A stretch of DNA of 14,819 nt from Azospirillum sp. 47_25 (GCA_001917125.1 MNTU01000036.1:1-14819); one strand, 5' to 3'; shown: positions 1 through 6,831, counted from the first letter of the stretch. Made by a program: numbers and translations. The notes: a model not told the origin generated them from the letters alone.

Positions 1-135
1 TTTCTTTTTCATTTCCTGAATAATTTTATTCATCAGAACTTCCAAATCCTGATCGCTGAACGTTTTCTCAACCGGCTGGAAAGTTACTGAGACGGCAATA
101 TAGCGTATGCGTATGAGCGACAGCCATCGGGCAAA
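1..135 (-). pseudogene. Probable pheT 3' remnant (partial at left edge)
   Basis: Read on the minus strand, the frame is open from 135 to the left edge and gives YIAVSVTFQPVEKTF at 102-58, then SDQDLEVLMNKII. This matches my recollection of the final ferredoxin-fold anticodon-binding domain of phenylalanyl-tRNA synthetase beta (typically SVAVSVTLQP-E-TLTDE-IE). No start codon or ribosome site precedes it, and an in-frame TAA lies at 138-136. The neighbouring frame just upstream reads NLPDGCRSYAYAI, which resembles the preceding PheT stretch, so a frameshift near 105 is likely. Only about 50 codons of pheT-like sequence fit before the SemiSWEET gene and its terminator, so most of the gene is missing here. 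The true 3' end lies outside the window. It could instead be an assembly error or an unrelated short protein. Confidence 0.5.
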
Positions 136-182
136 TTATGGCAGATTCTATAATGCATATGTCCGCCCAGTAGTATATTACT

Positions 183-212
183 AAAAAAAGCGGCTTAATC
201 AGCCGCTTTTTT
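183..212 (-). terminator. Intrinsic terminator of the ugd-galE-SemiSWEET operon
   Basis: A perfect 7-bp stem (189-195 with 201-207, AGCGGCT/AGCCGCT) closes a 5-nt loop. A-run and T-run flanks on the two sides make it functional in both directions in principle. On the minus strand it ends in seven T residues. The SemiSWEET stop codon (197-195) lies inside the hairpin, so termination follows directly on the end of translation. Confidence 0.9.
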
Positions 213-470
213 CTTATATTTCAAAATCATAATCAAGATATACCCGGCAAAAAACAATGAAATGGAGTTAAAAACCACCATTTGAACCGAATGGACGTAA
301 AATCCGTATAACACCCAAGATAAAATCCCGATACAATAAAGAATATAACTGACCAGAGACAAGCTCTGCACATCTTTTGTACGAATAGTTTTGAGCGTCT
401 GCGGCATAAAGCAAAAAGCCGTACACAGGCCGCCCACATAGCCGATGGTCTCGGCAATCAACGGATTCAT
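195..470 (-). CDS. SemiSWEET-type sugar transporter (PQ-loop)
   Basis: This is a 91-residue membrane protein with three hydrophobic segments at about 5-25, 37-58 and 62-84. That is the single three-helix unit expected of bacterial SemiSWEETs, which dimerise to carry sugars across the inner membrane. The first helix ends in the family signature FMPQTLKTIRTKD at 21-33, with the PQ pair at 23-24. The ATG at 470 follows AAAGGAAA with suitable spacing. It is the last gene of a minus-strand operon behind ugd and galE, 33 bp after galE, and ends in a strong terminator. The setting suggests a sugar linked to nucleotide-sugar or surface-glycan metabolism, but the substrate cannot be read from the sequence. 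Confidence 0.88.
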   Translation of the reverse strand: MNPLIAETIGYVGGLCTAFCFMPQTLKTIRTKDVQSLSLVSYILYCIGILSWVLYGFYVHSVQMVVFNSISLFFAGYILIMILKYKKKAAD

Positions 471-503
471 CTAAAATTTCCTTTCTCTGCTTTGTCAAAC
501 GAT

Positions 504-1475
504 TTAAACCGGATTTTCCAAATTCCAGGTTGTCCGGATAATATCTTCCACATTGGTTATTTCCGGCTTCCACCCCAACAGCTCACGGGCTTTTTCGGAT
601 GAAGCAATCAAAACCGCAGGGTCACCGGGACGGCGGCCGGCATATTTGACATTAAGTTTTTTGCCGGTAACCTTTTCAGCTGCTTCAATCATCTCTTTTA
701 CTGAAGTCCCCTCACCGGTTCCCAAATTCAAAACCGCAGACGGCATGCCCGCCATCAGCTTTTCAATTGCCAGAACATGGGCCGTTGCCAAATCGCTGAC
801 ATGAATATAATCACGGATACAGGTTCCGTCCCGGGTATCATAATCCGAACCGAAAACCGACACCCCCTCGCGCACGCCGCTGGCCGCCTCCATTATAATC
901 GGCAGCAAATTCTGCGGATTTCTTTCCTTGCCGCGAATATCGCCGGCAGCATCATAACCGACGGCATTAAAATAACGCAAAGCAACGTACCGCATCCCTT
1001 TTAAGCGATCATACCACTCCATAAAGCGTTCAATTTCCAGCTTGGTAAAACCGTAATAATTTATCGGATTGACCGGATGTTTCTCATCTACCGGTAAATA
1101 TTCAGGCATTCCGTAAACCGCCGCCGACGAAGAAAAAACAATGTGGCGTATGCCGCTGGCACTCATCGCCATCAGAATGTTCAGCGCTCCCTGAATATTA
1201 TTAATTGAATATTTGTCGGGATTTTCCATCGATTCGCCCACCGCTTTTTTAGCCGCAAGATGAACCACGGCGTCAAAACCGCCGCGCATCGTGTCAAACA
1301 ACCGGCCGGAATCCAGAATATCGCCTTCGACAAATTCAGCCTTTTCAAACAAATTAACTTTCTGCCCGGTTGACAGATTGTCATAAACCGTTGCCTGATG
1401 CCCTTTTTGCAACAAAGCTTTCACCACATGGCTGCCGATATACCCGGCACCGCCGATAACCAGAACTTTTGCCAT
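504..1475 (-). CDS. galE: UDP-glucose 4-epimerase
   Basis: This is a cytoplasmic short-chain dehydrogenase-type epimerase that interconverts UDP-glucose and UDP-galactose with tightly bound NAD. Its 323 residues fit the family's usual length. The Rossmann NAD motif GGAGYIGSH is at 8-16. The catalytic Ser sits in SSSAAVYG (Ser117) and the YxxxK pair is Tyr141/Lys145 in YYGFTK. The late RPGDPAVLIASSEKA stretch is typical of GalE. The ATG at 1475 follows AGAGGTG, which overlaps the end of ugd, with only 3 bp between ugd's stop and this start. The two genes are therefore translationally close and certainly cotranscribed. An epimerase for another UDP-hexose or UDP-uronate is possible, because neighbouring ugd makes UDP-glucuronate. 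Confidence 0.93.
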   Translation of the reverse strand: MAKVLVIGGAGYIGSHVVKALLQKGHQATVYDNLSTGQKVNLFEKAEFVEGDILDSGRLFDTMRGGFDAVVHLAAKKAVGESMENPDKYSINNIQGALNILMAMSASGIRHIVFSSSAAVYGMPEYLPVDEKHPVNPINYYGFTKLEIERFMEWYDRLKGMRYVALRYFNAVGYDAAGDIRGKERNPQNLLPIIMEAASGVREGVSVFGSDYDTRDGTCIRDYIHVSDLATAHVLAIEKLMAGMPSAVLNLGTGEGTSVKEMIEAAEKVTGKKLNVKYAGRRPGDPAVLIASSEKARELLGWKPEITNVEDIIRTTWNLENPV

Positions 1476-1478
1476 TTT

Positions 1479-2780
1479 TCACCTCTTTCCGATACAGGAA
1501 TAAACAAAACCTTGGTCCTGAGCGGACTGTCCGTCCAACATATTCCGCAAATCCAAAATCTGCGGCATTTTCATTGTCTGTTTCAACTTGGACAAATCCA
1601 AATCTTTGAACTCTTCCCATTCTGTCAAAATCACGGCCAAATCAGCTCCTTTGCAGGCTTCTTCGGCACTGTCGGCATAACTGACACGCGTATTCAAAAG
1701 ACGTTGTGCATTTTCCATCGCTTTCGGATCATAGACACAGACATTGGCATTATGCTTTAAAATCTCTTCCAAAATCTGCATTGCCGGAGAGTCGCGGCAG
1801 TCATCCGTCCCGCCTTTAAAAGCCAATCCCAACACGGCAATTTTGGCATCTTTGCGATTCTGCACCATTTCAAGCGCCCGTCGGCCCATCCGCGCTTTGC
1901 GCTCATCGTTCCGGGCAATGGTCGTCTCAATCAAAGACAAACGGGCACCGTATTTCCGCCCCATCTGCGCCATGGCATTCGTATCTTTGGGAAAACACGA
2001 ACCGCCGTAACCCGGCCCGGGATTCAGAAACTTATTGCCGATACGGCTGTCCAACCCCATTCCCTGCGCCACTTCGCGAATGTCAGCCCCTGCCTGCTCA
2101 CAGAAATCGGCCATTTCGTTAATATAATGAATTTTCATCGCCAGAAAGGCATTGGAGGCATACTTAATTGTTTCGGACGACTTGCGGCTGACCAGCAAAA
2201 ACTTGGTTTTCCCCTCAAAAGGCCTGTATAAATCAAGCAGAACCTGTCTGGCCCTGTCGCTGTTCGCCCCGATAACAATCCGGTCGGGATTGAAAAAATC
2301 ATGAATGGCAAAACCTTCGCGTAAAAACTCCGGCAGAGAAACCGTATCAAAATCAGCCTGCGGATTAACCCGGCGGATAATGGCTTCAACCTCATCGCCC
2401 GTCCCGACCGGAACCGTCGATTTGGTTGCCACAACCGTGTAACCGTCCAAATGCGGAGCCAGTTCTCCTGCTGCCGCATAAATATATTGCAAATCGGCCT
2501 CTTTGGTTACCGGATGCGGCGGTGTTCCGACTACAATCATCACCACATCGGCACCTTTAACCCCCGCCCTCATATCGGTCGTAAAACTCAGCCGCCCGGA
2601 AGCCAGATTCTTCTGAAACAGGTCTTCCATTCCGTCCTCATAAATAGTGGCTTTACCGTTTTGCAGAGAACGGATTTTCTCCTCAATTTTATCTATACAG
2701 ACGACTTGGTTTCCCAGTTCGCTGAGCCCGATGCCCGTCGGCAGACCGACATAACCGGTTCCGATAATCGCTACTTTCAT
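1479..2780 (-). CDS. ugd: UDP-glucose 6-dehydrogenase
   Basis: This enzyme oxidises UDP-glucose to UDP-glucuronate with two NAD+, feeding capsule, exopolysaccharide or LPS synthesis. Numbered from the ATG at 2780 (433 residues), the NAD motif GTGYVG is at 7-12, the PEFLREG motif at about 150-156, and the catalytic cysteine (Cys262) sits in NPGPGYGGSCFPKD. The C-terminal UDP-binding domain includes VLGLAFKGGTDDCRDSPA. A TTG directly before this ATG extends the frame by one codon. The ATG is preferred because AAGGA lies 6 nt before it and only 3 nt before the TTG. It is first in the ugd-galE-SemiSWEET operon. The dehydrogenase and epimerase together supply UDP-GlcA, UDP-Gal and possibly UDP-GalA. 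Confidence 0.94.
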   Translation of the reverse strand: MKVAIIGTGYVGLPTGIGLSELGNQVVCIDKIEEKIRSLQNGKATIYEDGMEDLFQKNLASGRLSFTTDMRAGVKGADVVMIVVGTPPHPVTKEADLQYIYAAAGELAPHLDGYTVVATKSTVPVGTGDEVEAIIRRVNPQADFDTVSLPEFLREGFAIHDFFNPDRIVIGANSDRARQVLLDLYRPFEGKTKFLLVSRKSSETIKYASNAFLAMKIHYINEMADFCEQAGADIREVAQGMGLDSRIGNKFLNPGPGYGGSCFPKDTNAMAQMGRKYGARLSLIETTIARNDERKARMGRRALEMVQNRKDAKIAVLGLAFKGGTDDCRDSPAMQILEEILKHNANVCVYDPKAMENAQRLLNTRVSYADSAEEACKGADLAVILTEWEEFKDLDLSKLKQTMKMPQILDLRNMLDGQSAQDQGFVYSCIGKR

Positions 2781-2801
2781 CAACAGTCCTTCTTTTGGTT
2801 T

Positions 2802-2840
2802 GTTATAAGCCCTTTATAACAAACCTCCGGGGAAACGCAA
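2802..2840 (-). promoter_or_regulatory. Candidate ugd promoter with overlapping inverted repeat
   Basis: On the minus strand, TTGCGT (2840-2835) and TATAAA (2818-2813) lie 16 bp apart, about 33 bp before the ugd ATG. The -10 sits inside a perfect inverted repeat, GTTATAA-N5-TTATAAC (2802-2820). A dimeric regulator bound there would block RNA polymerase. The promoter assignment is by eye and the regulator is unknown. Confidence 0.45.
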
Positions 2841-2908
2841 ACAGATAATCGGAGCTTTCCACCATTAACCCGCAAAGCCGTTAACACCTTGCCGGAAAAC
2901 GGCACCGG

Positions 2909-2936
2909 ATTGCTCTAATCCGCCGTTGTACAAATT
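2909..2936 (-). repeat. Third copy of the repeat-arm sequence (28 bp)
   Basis: These 28 bases match 3073-3100 in the same orientation with only two differences. The matching copy contains the stop codon of the FAD dehydrogenase. Here the copy lies in noncoding DNA, 164 bp further on. Its left edge adds a small hairpin (CGGATT-GCTCT-AATCCG, from 2907) that the other copy lacks. It appears to be a detached unit of the palindromic element at 2979-3103. Confidence 0.75.
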
Positions 2937-2978
2937 TACTCACGTGTTATATGTGATTTGCCATAAACTGAAGCTCTG

Positions 2979-3103
2979 CCGAATTTGGAGAATGAGGGGA
3001 GTAGAGTGATTTAGAAGGCGTAAAAAATTCCAGCGTACATATAGTTACGTGAATTTTTTGCGACCGAACTAAATTGCTCTAATCCGCCATTATACAAATT
3101 CGG
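2979..3103. repeat. Long imperfect palindromic repeat element
   Basis: The left arm 2979-3030 and right arm 3051-3103 are imperfect inverted copies of about 52 bp. They share CCGAATTTG, AATG, TAGAG, ATTTAG and AAAAAATTC blocks in the same order, around a 20-nt centre with its own short CGTA/TACG stem. The right arm contains the final codons and TAG stop of the FAD dehydrogenase gene. The inner AAAAAATTC/GAATTTTTT stem could also stop transcription of that gene. Size and symmetry suggest a MITE- or REP-like interspersed element. Copy number elsewhere in the genome cannot be seen here. Confidence 0.7.
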
Positions 3104-4668
3104 AGGCCGTCAACCGCCGATGACACAATACCTCCCGCATATCCTGCTCCTTCGCCGCACGGATAGAGACCGCGGATATTGCTCTGAAAAGTTTCATCTC
3201 GCAAAATACGCACCGGAGAAGAAGAACGGGTTTCAATCGCGGTTAAAACGGCGTCAGGATTGGCAAAACCTTTCAGCTTGCGATCCATCTGCAAAATTGC
3301 CTGCCGCAGCGTCTCCGTAACATAAGGCGGAAACAGCCGTGCCAGATCGGTGAATTTGACCCCGGGACGATAAGACGGCCGCACCGTTCCGGCTTCGGAC
3401 GAAGCACGCCCGGCAAGAAAATCGCCCACCAGCTGCGCCGGCGCATGATAATTTCCGCCGCCGAGTTCAAAAGCTTTCGCCTCCAGCTCGCGCTGCCAAA
3501 ACATTCCCTGCAAAGGATGCGTTCCGCCGAAATCTTCTGGATTAACCCCGACCAGCAATGCCGCATTGGCGTTTTCCTTATTTCGGGCAAACAAACTCAT
3601 CCCGTTCGTGACTACCCGCCCCGGTTCCGAAGCCGCAGCCACCACTTCGCCGCCCGGACACATGCAAAACGTATAAGCCGAACGTCCGTTCGCCAAATGA
3701 ACCGCCAGTTTATAATCGGCGGCTCCCAACTCTGCCCGTCCGGCATAACGGCCGTATTGCGCCGCATCAATCATCGTCTGCAAATGCTCAATCCGCGCTC
3801 CGATGGAAAACGGCTTGCGTTCCATCACAACTCCGGCCTCATAAAGCATTTCAAAGGTATCTCTCGCACTGTGCCCTACTGCCAAAATCAATTTTTCCGT
3901 CGGCTGTTCGTAAACCGTACCGTCTGCCCGGCGGATTTGGACAGCCCGCAACCGGTTTTCCTCAACTGCCAACCCGCATAAACATTCGCCGAAACGATAT
4001 TCCCCGCCGAGCGCAATAATTTTTTTCCGAATATTTTGCACCACGGTCACCAGCTTGTCCGTTCCGATATGCGGTTTGGCCAAATAAAGAATCTCCTCCG
4101 GAGCTCCGGCAGCCGCCAGCTCCTGCAGCACCTTGGCACTGTATTTGTCTTTTTTAATGCCGGTCATCAGCTTGCCGTCGGAAAAAGTTCCGGCGCCACC
4201 TTCCCCGAACTGAACATTGGAATCCGGTTTCAGCTTCCCCGTCCGCCAAAACAGGCTGACGTCTTTCTGCCGTTCGTCAACCGGTTTGCCCCGTTCAATA
4301 ATAACCGGCTTCAAACCGGCTTCGGCCAAAGCAAGCCCGGCAAACATTCCTGCCGGCCCGCTGCCGACCACCAGCGGACGAATATTTCCCGGCTGCTGTT
4401 TCCGAATCACCAGAACCGGCCTTTCCTTTATCAGTTCAATATCTTTCCAGGCCAGAATCGTCGCAATATAATCTTCGTCACCCCAGACTTCCATGTCCAG
4501 GGAATATACGAAATGCACATTCCCCTTATTGCGGGCATCAACCGATTTCTTGGCAATTTTAACACTCTTGATATATTCGGGATCCAGCCCGGTTTTGATT
4601 GAAACGATTTCTTTCAGCCCCGCCAGATCAACATTCAAATTCGCCTGTATATTATTTACTCTGATCAT
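3079..4668 (-). CDS. FAD-dependent dehydrogenase (COG2509-type)
   Basis: This 529-residue flavoprotein belongs to the broadly conserved family described only as uncharacterised FAD-dependent dehydrogenases. A small N-terminal domain (about 1-90) precedes the dinucleotide-binding motif VVGSGPAGMFAGLALAEAG at 100-118. The family signature FGEGGAGTFSDGKL follows at 154-167, and the second FAD contact region GLYPCGEGAGYAGGIVSSA lies near the end. The substrate is unknown. The ATG at 4668 has no clear Shine-Dalgarno, only GGTTGG. Family members usually end a few residues after DGLR. Here the last codons and the TAG stop fall within a palindromic repeat, so the native C-terminus may have been replaced. 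The gene stands alone, divergent from the small gene at 4754. Confidence 0.88.
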   Translation of the reverse strand: MIRVNNIQANLNVDLAGLKEIVSIKTGLDPEYIKSVKIAKKSVDARNKGNVHFVYSLDMEVWGDEDYIATILAWKDIELIKERPVLVIRKQQPGNIRPLVVGSGPAGMFAGLALAEAGLKPVIIERGKPVDERQKDVSLFWRTGKLKPDSNVQFGEGGAGTFSDGKLMTGIKKDKYSAKVLQELAAAGAPEEILYLAKPHIGTDKLVTVVQNIRKKIIALGGEYRFGECLCGLAVEENRLRAVQIRRADGTVYEQPTEKLILAVGHSARDTFEMLYEAGVVMERKPFSIGARIEHLQTMIDAAQYGRYAGRAELGAADYKLAVHLANGRSAYTFCMCPGGEVVAAASEPGRVVTNGMSLFARNKENANAALLVGVNPEDFGGTHPLQGMFWQRELEAKAFELGGGNYHAPAQLVGDFLAGRASSEAGTVRPSYRPGVKFTDLARLFPPYVTETLRQAILQMDRKLKGFANPDAVLTAIETRSSSPVRILRDETFQSNIRGLYPCGEGAGYAGGIVSSAVDGLRICIMAD

Positions 4669-4716
4669 CCAACCAACCCAAATATGATATTAAAATGATA
4701 TTTTTGTAATATTTCC

Positions 4717-4745
4717 TTGCCAAGCCCCGCAAAAATATTTACTAT
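4717..4745 (+). promoter_or_regulatory. Promoter for the 4754 gene, leaderless start predicted
   Basis: TTGCCA (4717-4722) and TACTAT (4740-4745) are exactly 17 bp apart. The predicted start of transcription is about 4752, only about two bases before the ATG at 4754. This agrees with the absence of any Shine-Dalgarno there. Confidence 0.5.
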
Positions 4746-4753
4746 TTTCAATT

Positions 4754-5065
4754 ATGAGAAAAATCACGGGCCTTTGCATTATCGTCGCACTTCTGGTTTC
4801 AATTTTTGATATTATAGATGTGAACGACATAACACTCAATGGTAAAGAAAATTTTACCACAGATAATGCCTGTGCCCAACACAATGACGATGACCTGAAC
4901 GACAGCGGCTATCACGCTTTTTCGCTTAACCTGCAAATATTTAACCTGCCGCAGACGGCAAGCTGCACTTTTTTTGCCGAAGCACCGGAACATCCGCTGC
5001 CTTGTTTTGATATTCCCGCCTACCCTCAGCCTGATTTTGACTTATGCCGTCCCCCGATTGCTTAA
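4754..5065 (+). CDS. Small exported or membrane-anchored hypothetical protein
   Basis: I do not recognise this 103-residue protein. Residues 2-21 form a basic-then-hydrophobic segment (MRKITGLCIIVALLVSIFDI) that could be an uncleaved anchor or a signal sequence. The rest is polar, acidic in the middle (HNDDDLND), and proline-rich near the end (PAYPQPDF), with four cysteines after the hydrophobic segment. The ATG lies directly behind a good promoter with no ribosome site, suggesting leaderless translation. It precedes the 5113 gene by 47 bp on the same strand and is likely cotranscribed. Support for coding is the hydrophobic N-terminus, the fit to the promoter and the lack of a better reading of this interval. 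A chance frame cannot be excluded. Confidence 0.6.
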   Translation: MRKITGLCIIVALLVSIFDIIDVNDITLNGKENFTTDNACAQHNDDDLNDSGYHAFSLNLQIFNLPQTASCTFFAEAPEHPLPCFDIPAYPQPDFDLCRPPIA

Positions 5066-5079
5066 GCGCCATAGCAATC
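5056..5079 (+). other. Intercistronic hairpin
   Basis: A 7-bp inverted repeat, GATTGCT/AGCAATC, with a 10-nt loop contains the stop codon of the 4754 gene and lies 33 bp before the next ATG. No T-run follows directly, so full termination is unlikely. Partial termination or an mRNA-stability role is possible. Confidence 0.4.
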
Positions 5080-5112
5080 AAACAAATACATTTTTAACAA
5101 CCGGAGAACACC

Positions 5113-5799
5113 ATGGCTAACGACTTAAATCTGTTCGTTCTTTGGGCAAACGGACGACATAAAGAAACAGAAATTATTAATGACATTAACCGGCATTTTG
5201 AAATTTTGCAAAGTTTTGAAATCACCTGGACGCCCAAACTTTTTACCCGCAATCTGTCCCGCTTTTACGGCAAGAAACTGCCCAGCGCTGTCAAAAAGAA
5301 AAGACTCTGCGGCACCGGAAGCTTTCTGGTCATTTGCGTCAATGACACTCAGCCGAGGATACATAACGGCAAAAATCTCAATATTATTGCCGCCAAAGCG
5401 CGTTATCGCCAAATAATCGGCAGCAACTGTATCCATGCCGGTGACTTGCAGCCGGAAGCTGAGGAAAACCTGCTCTTCCTGACCGGGTTAAACTGGCAGG
5501 ACCTTTTATCCTCCCGACAGCAGCCGATACGGCGCCCGATTAAGCTTTATCAGGACTTATGCGGCACACCGAGCTGGCTGGATGAGGAGCAATTTGAACA
5601 GTTTCTCCGCAAATTGCCCAATATTCGTTTCTCCCGCAACGCCGACGAATTTAAAATATTGACCGATGACCGGCATCAGACCTGCCGCCTGCTCAATGCC
5701 AGCAAAAAAATCTTCTCATGGCATCGCGACTGCTACACTATTCCCATTCGCGGTAAGAATATTAAATTCCGCATCAGTGAAAGCCCGCAAACGGAGTAA
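5113..5799 (+). CDS. Surface-polysaccharide-locus protein of a conserved family (function unassigned)
   Basis: This 228-residue cytoplasmic-looking protein begins NLFVLWANGRHKETEII and has the stretches ITWTPKLFTRNLSRFYGKKLP (about 37-57), CGTGSFLVICV (66-76) and IHAGDLQPEAEENLLFLTG (107-125). From memory this matches a family of unassigned function found in capsule, LPS and teichoic-acid gene clusters, with the order LWEN-KEIL, NLSRFYG-LP, GTGPFL, KIHGTN and LLLG. In many members a nucleotidyltransferase-like HGDIDLLVDD motif follows. Here the equivalent reads NADEFKILTDD (177-187), so the acidic pair is not kept and that activity may be lost. The ATG follows CGGAG by 7 nt. The gene ends exactly where the convergent 5800 gene ends, with no gap. 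Confidence 0.72.
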   Translation: MANDLNLFVLWANGRHKETEIINDINRHFEILQSFEITWTPKLFTRNLSRFYGKKLPSAVKKKRLCGTGSFLVICVNDTQPRIHNGKNLNIIAAKARYRQIIGSNCIHAGDLQPEAEENLLFLTGLNWQDLLSSRQQPIRRPIKLYQDLCGTPSWLDEEQFEQFLRKLPNIRFSRNADEFKILTDDRHQTCRLLNASKKIFSWHRDCYTIPIRGKNIKFRISESPQTE

Positions 5800-6123
5800 C
5801 TATTTGTCGGTATCTTCATCGTCATCATCACTGTCGGAAGCCGACATGATTTTCCAAATACTCCGGCGATACATCCAGACATTGATAATTCCCAAAACCA
5901 CGGACAATGAGCCGAACAAATAAAGCAGATAATACCAGTTCAGCTCATTGGCCGACATCATGACATCCTGTCCGCTGACACGGATAAAAGCAATTGAAAC
6001 CGCCGTAACGACAAAAGCCAAAATAAAAGCCAGCGTCCAGATTTTATGCAAAATGACTTTCTTAACCATAAAGGCCGTTAAAATATAAATCAGCAACAAC
6101 GCCAAAAATAAATACAATTCCAT
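5800..6123 (-). CDS. Small integral membrane protein with acidic tail
   Basis: I do not recognise this 107-residue protein. It has three hydrophobic segments (about 3-20, 28-49 and 62-84) and a strongly acidic end, SDSDDDDEDTDK. A longer frame to 6189 exists, but the ATG at 6123 follows AAGGAGAGGAG with 9 nt spacing, and the longer version would put a polar stretch before the first helix. A weak promoter (TATATT at 6167-6162) lies upstream. The gene is convergent with the 5113 gene. It is separated by a terminator from the upstream 6250 gene, so it is probably transcribed on its own. Confidence 0.72.
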   Translation of the reverse strand: MELYLFLALLLIYILTAFMVKKVILHKIWTLAFILAFVVTAVSIAFIRVSGQDVMMSANELNWYYLLYLFGSLSVVLGIINVWMYRRSIWKIMSASDSDDDDEDTDK

Positions 6124-6201
6124 AACAAACAGCTCCTCTCCTTTAATTTTCGCTGTTCTGAAATATAATCGCACCGAACATAATTTCACCCCGTAAACAC
6201 C

Positions 6202-6231
6202 AAAAAGCTGCCTCTGACGAGACAGCTTTTT
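6202..6231 (-). terminator. Intrinsic terminator of the 6250 gene (bidirectional)
   Basis: Outer arms AAAAAGCTG (6202-6210) and CAGCTTTTT (6223-6231) pair perfectly. Inside is a C/A mismatch, then CTC/GAG around a TGAC loop. On the minus strand the stem ends in five T residues, 19 bp after the 6250 gene's stop. The plus-strand reading ends in a T-run too. Confidence 0.85.
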
Positions 6232-6249
6232 GATACTTTTTCATCAGAA

Positions 6250-6513
6250 TTAGAACATATATTTCACTTCCTGATAGGTTAAGTATAAACCAATAATTGC
6301 GCCTGCAATAACTCCCCACCATGCCACGGTCAAATCTGTCCAAGCATAATCGAAAAACAAGCAGGAAATTGCCCAAAGGATAAAACCTCCGATAATACCG
6401 GCACCGACACTGTTCTCAACAAGAGCCCATAATACGCCAATACCTGCACAAACAACCATCCATACTAAAACTACTGCAATCGCAACAAAAAATACTAATA
6501 AAATTGTTTCCAT
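6250..6513 (-). CDS. Small hydrophobic membrane protein
   Basis: I do not recognise this 87-residue protein. It is almost wholly hydrophobic, with likely helices at about 3-23, 30-54 and 63-80 and a short polar end (TYQEVKYMF). It is rich in Gly, Trp and Val, typical of small membrane proteins. No Shine-Dalgarno precedes the ATG at 6513; the leader is A/T-rich (TTTAAAAAAATTCAAAT). The gene and leader are visibly richer in A/T than neighbouring genes. A strong promoter at 6721-6693 gives a leader of about 170 nt, and a terminator follows the stop, so it is a single-gene unit. The A/T-rich leader without a ribosome site could mean recent transfer, for instance from Bacteroidetes, but that is speculation. 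Confidence 0.7.
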   Translation of the reverse strand: METILLVFFVAIAVVLVWMVVCAGIGVLWALVENSVGAGIIGGFILWAISCLFFDYAWTDLTVAWWGVIAGAIIGLYLTYQEVKYMF

Positions 6514-6692
6514 ATTTGAATTTTTTTAAATTTTAATAATAAGGTGCGAACAATCAGATTTATCAATTCATAGACTTCTCGGTAATTAAAAACTCGAACG
6601 AATTCAAACTCTCAAAAACCTTACGCCCAATCAAACCCGACACATTCACTCAACAACACAATCTCAACTAAAAAAATATATAAACTAAGTTT
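6514..6692 (-). other. Long AT-rich 5' leader of the 6250 gene
   Basis: About 170 nt separate the predicted transcription start from the ATG. I found no coding frame of note, no known riboswitch that I recognise, and no strong stem. It may be an ordinary long leader or hold an unrecognised RNA element. The rest of the gene-free stretch, 6722-6831, shows only a loose CCTAAT/ATTAGG inverted pair and nothing I can assign. Confidence 0.35.
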
Positions 6693-6721
6693 AGTATAGC
6701 ACAAAAAAAAGGCCTAAACAA
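6693..6721 (-). promoter_or_regulatory. Strong extended -10 promoter
   Basis: On the minus strand, TTGTTT (6721-6716) and TATACT (6698-6693) are 17 bp apart, and the -10 is preceded by TGC, giving the extended -10 form TGCTATACT. The only gene downstream on this strand is the membrane protein at 6250-6513. Confidence 0.65.
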
Positions 6722-6831
6722 TATATTTAAGCCCTGCCTAATGCTGATTTTGTCAAATAAATTAGGGAAGACAATGCGTAAGGAAACTTTCAACCTGAAA
6801 ATTCTGTATGAGTTGACCGGAGAAGCCCTGC

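Noticed and set aside
2909..3100. Direct repeats of 28 bp read as target-site duplications of an inserted element
   Set aside because: Target duplications are normally much shorter, and a third, inverted copy at 2979-3012 shows that the unit belongs to the element itself.
6124..6189. N-terminal extension of the acidic-tail membrane protein to 6189
   Set aside because: The start at 6123 has a very strong ribosome site. The extension would translate through that site and add a polar stretch before the first helix.
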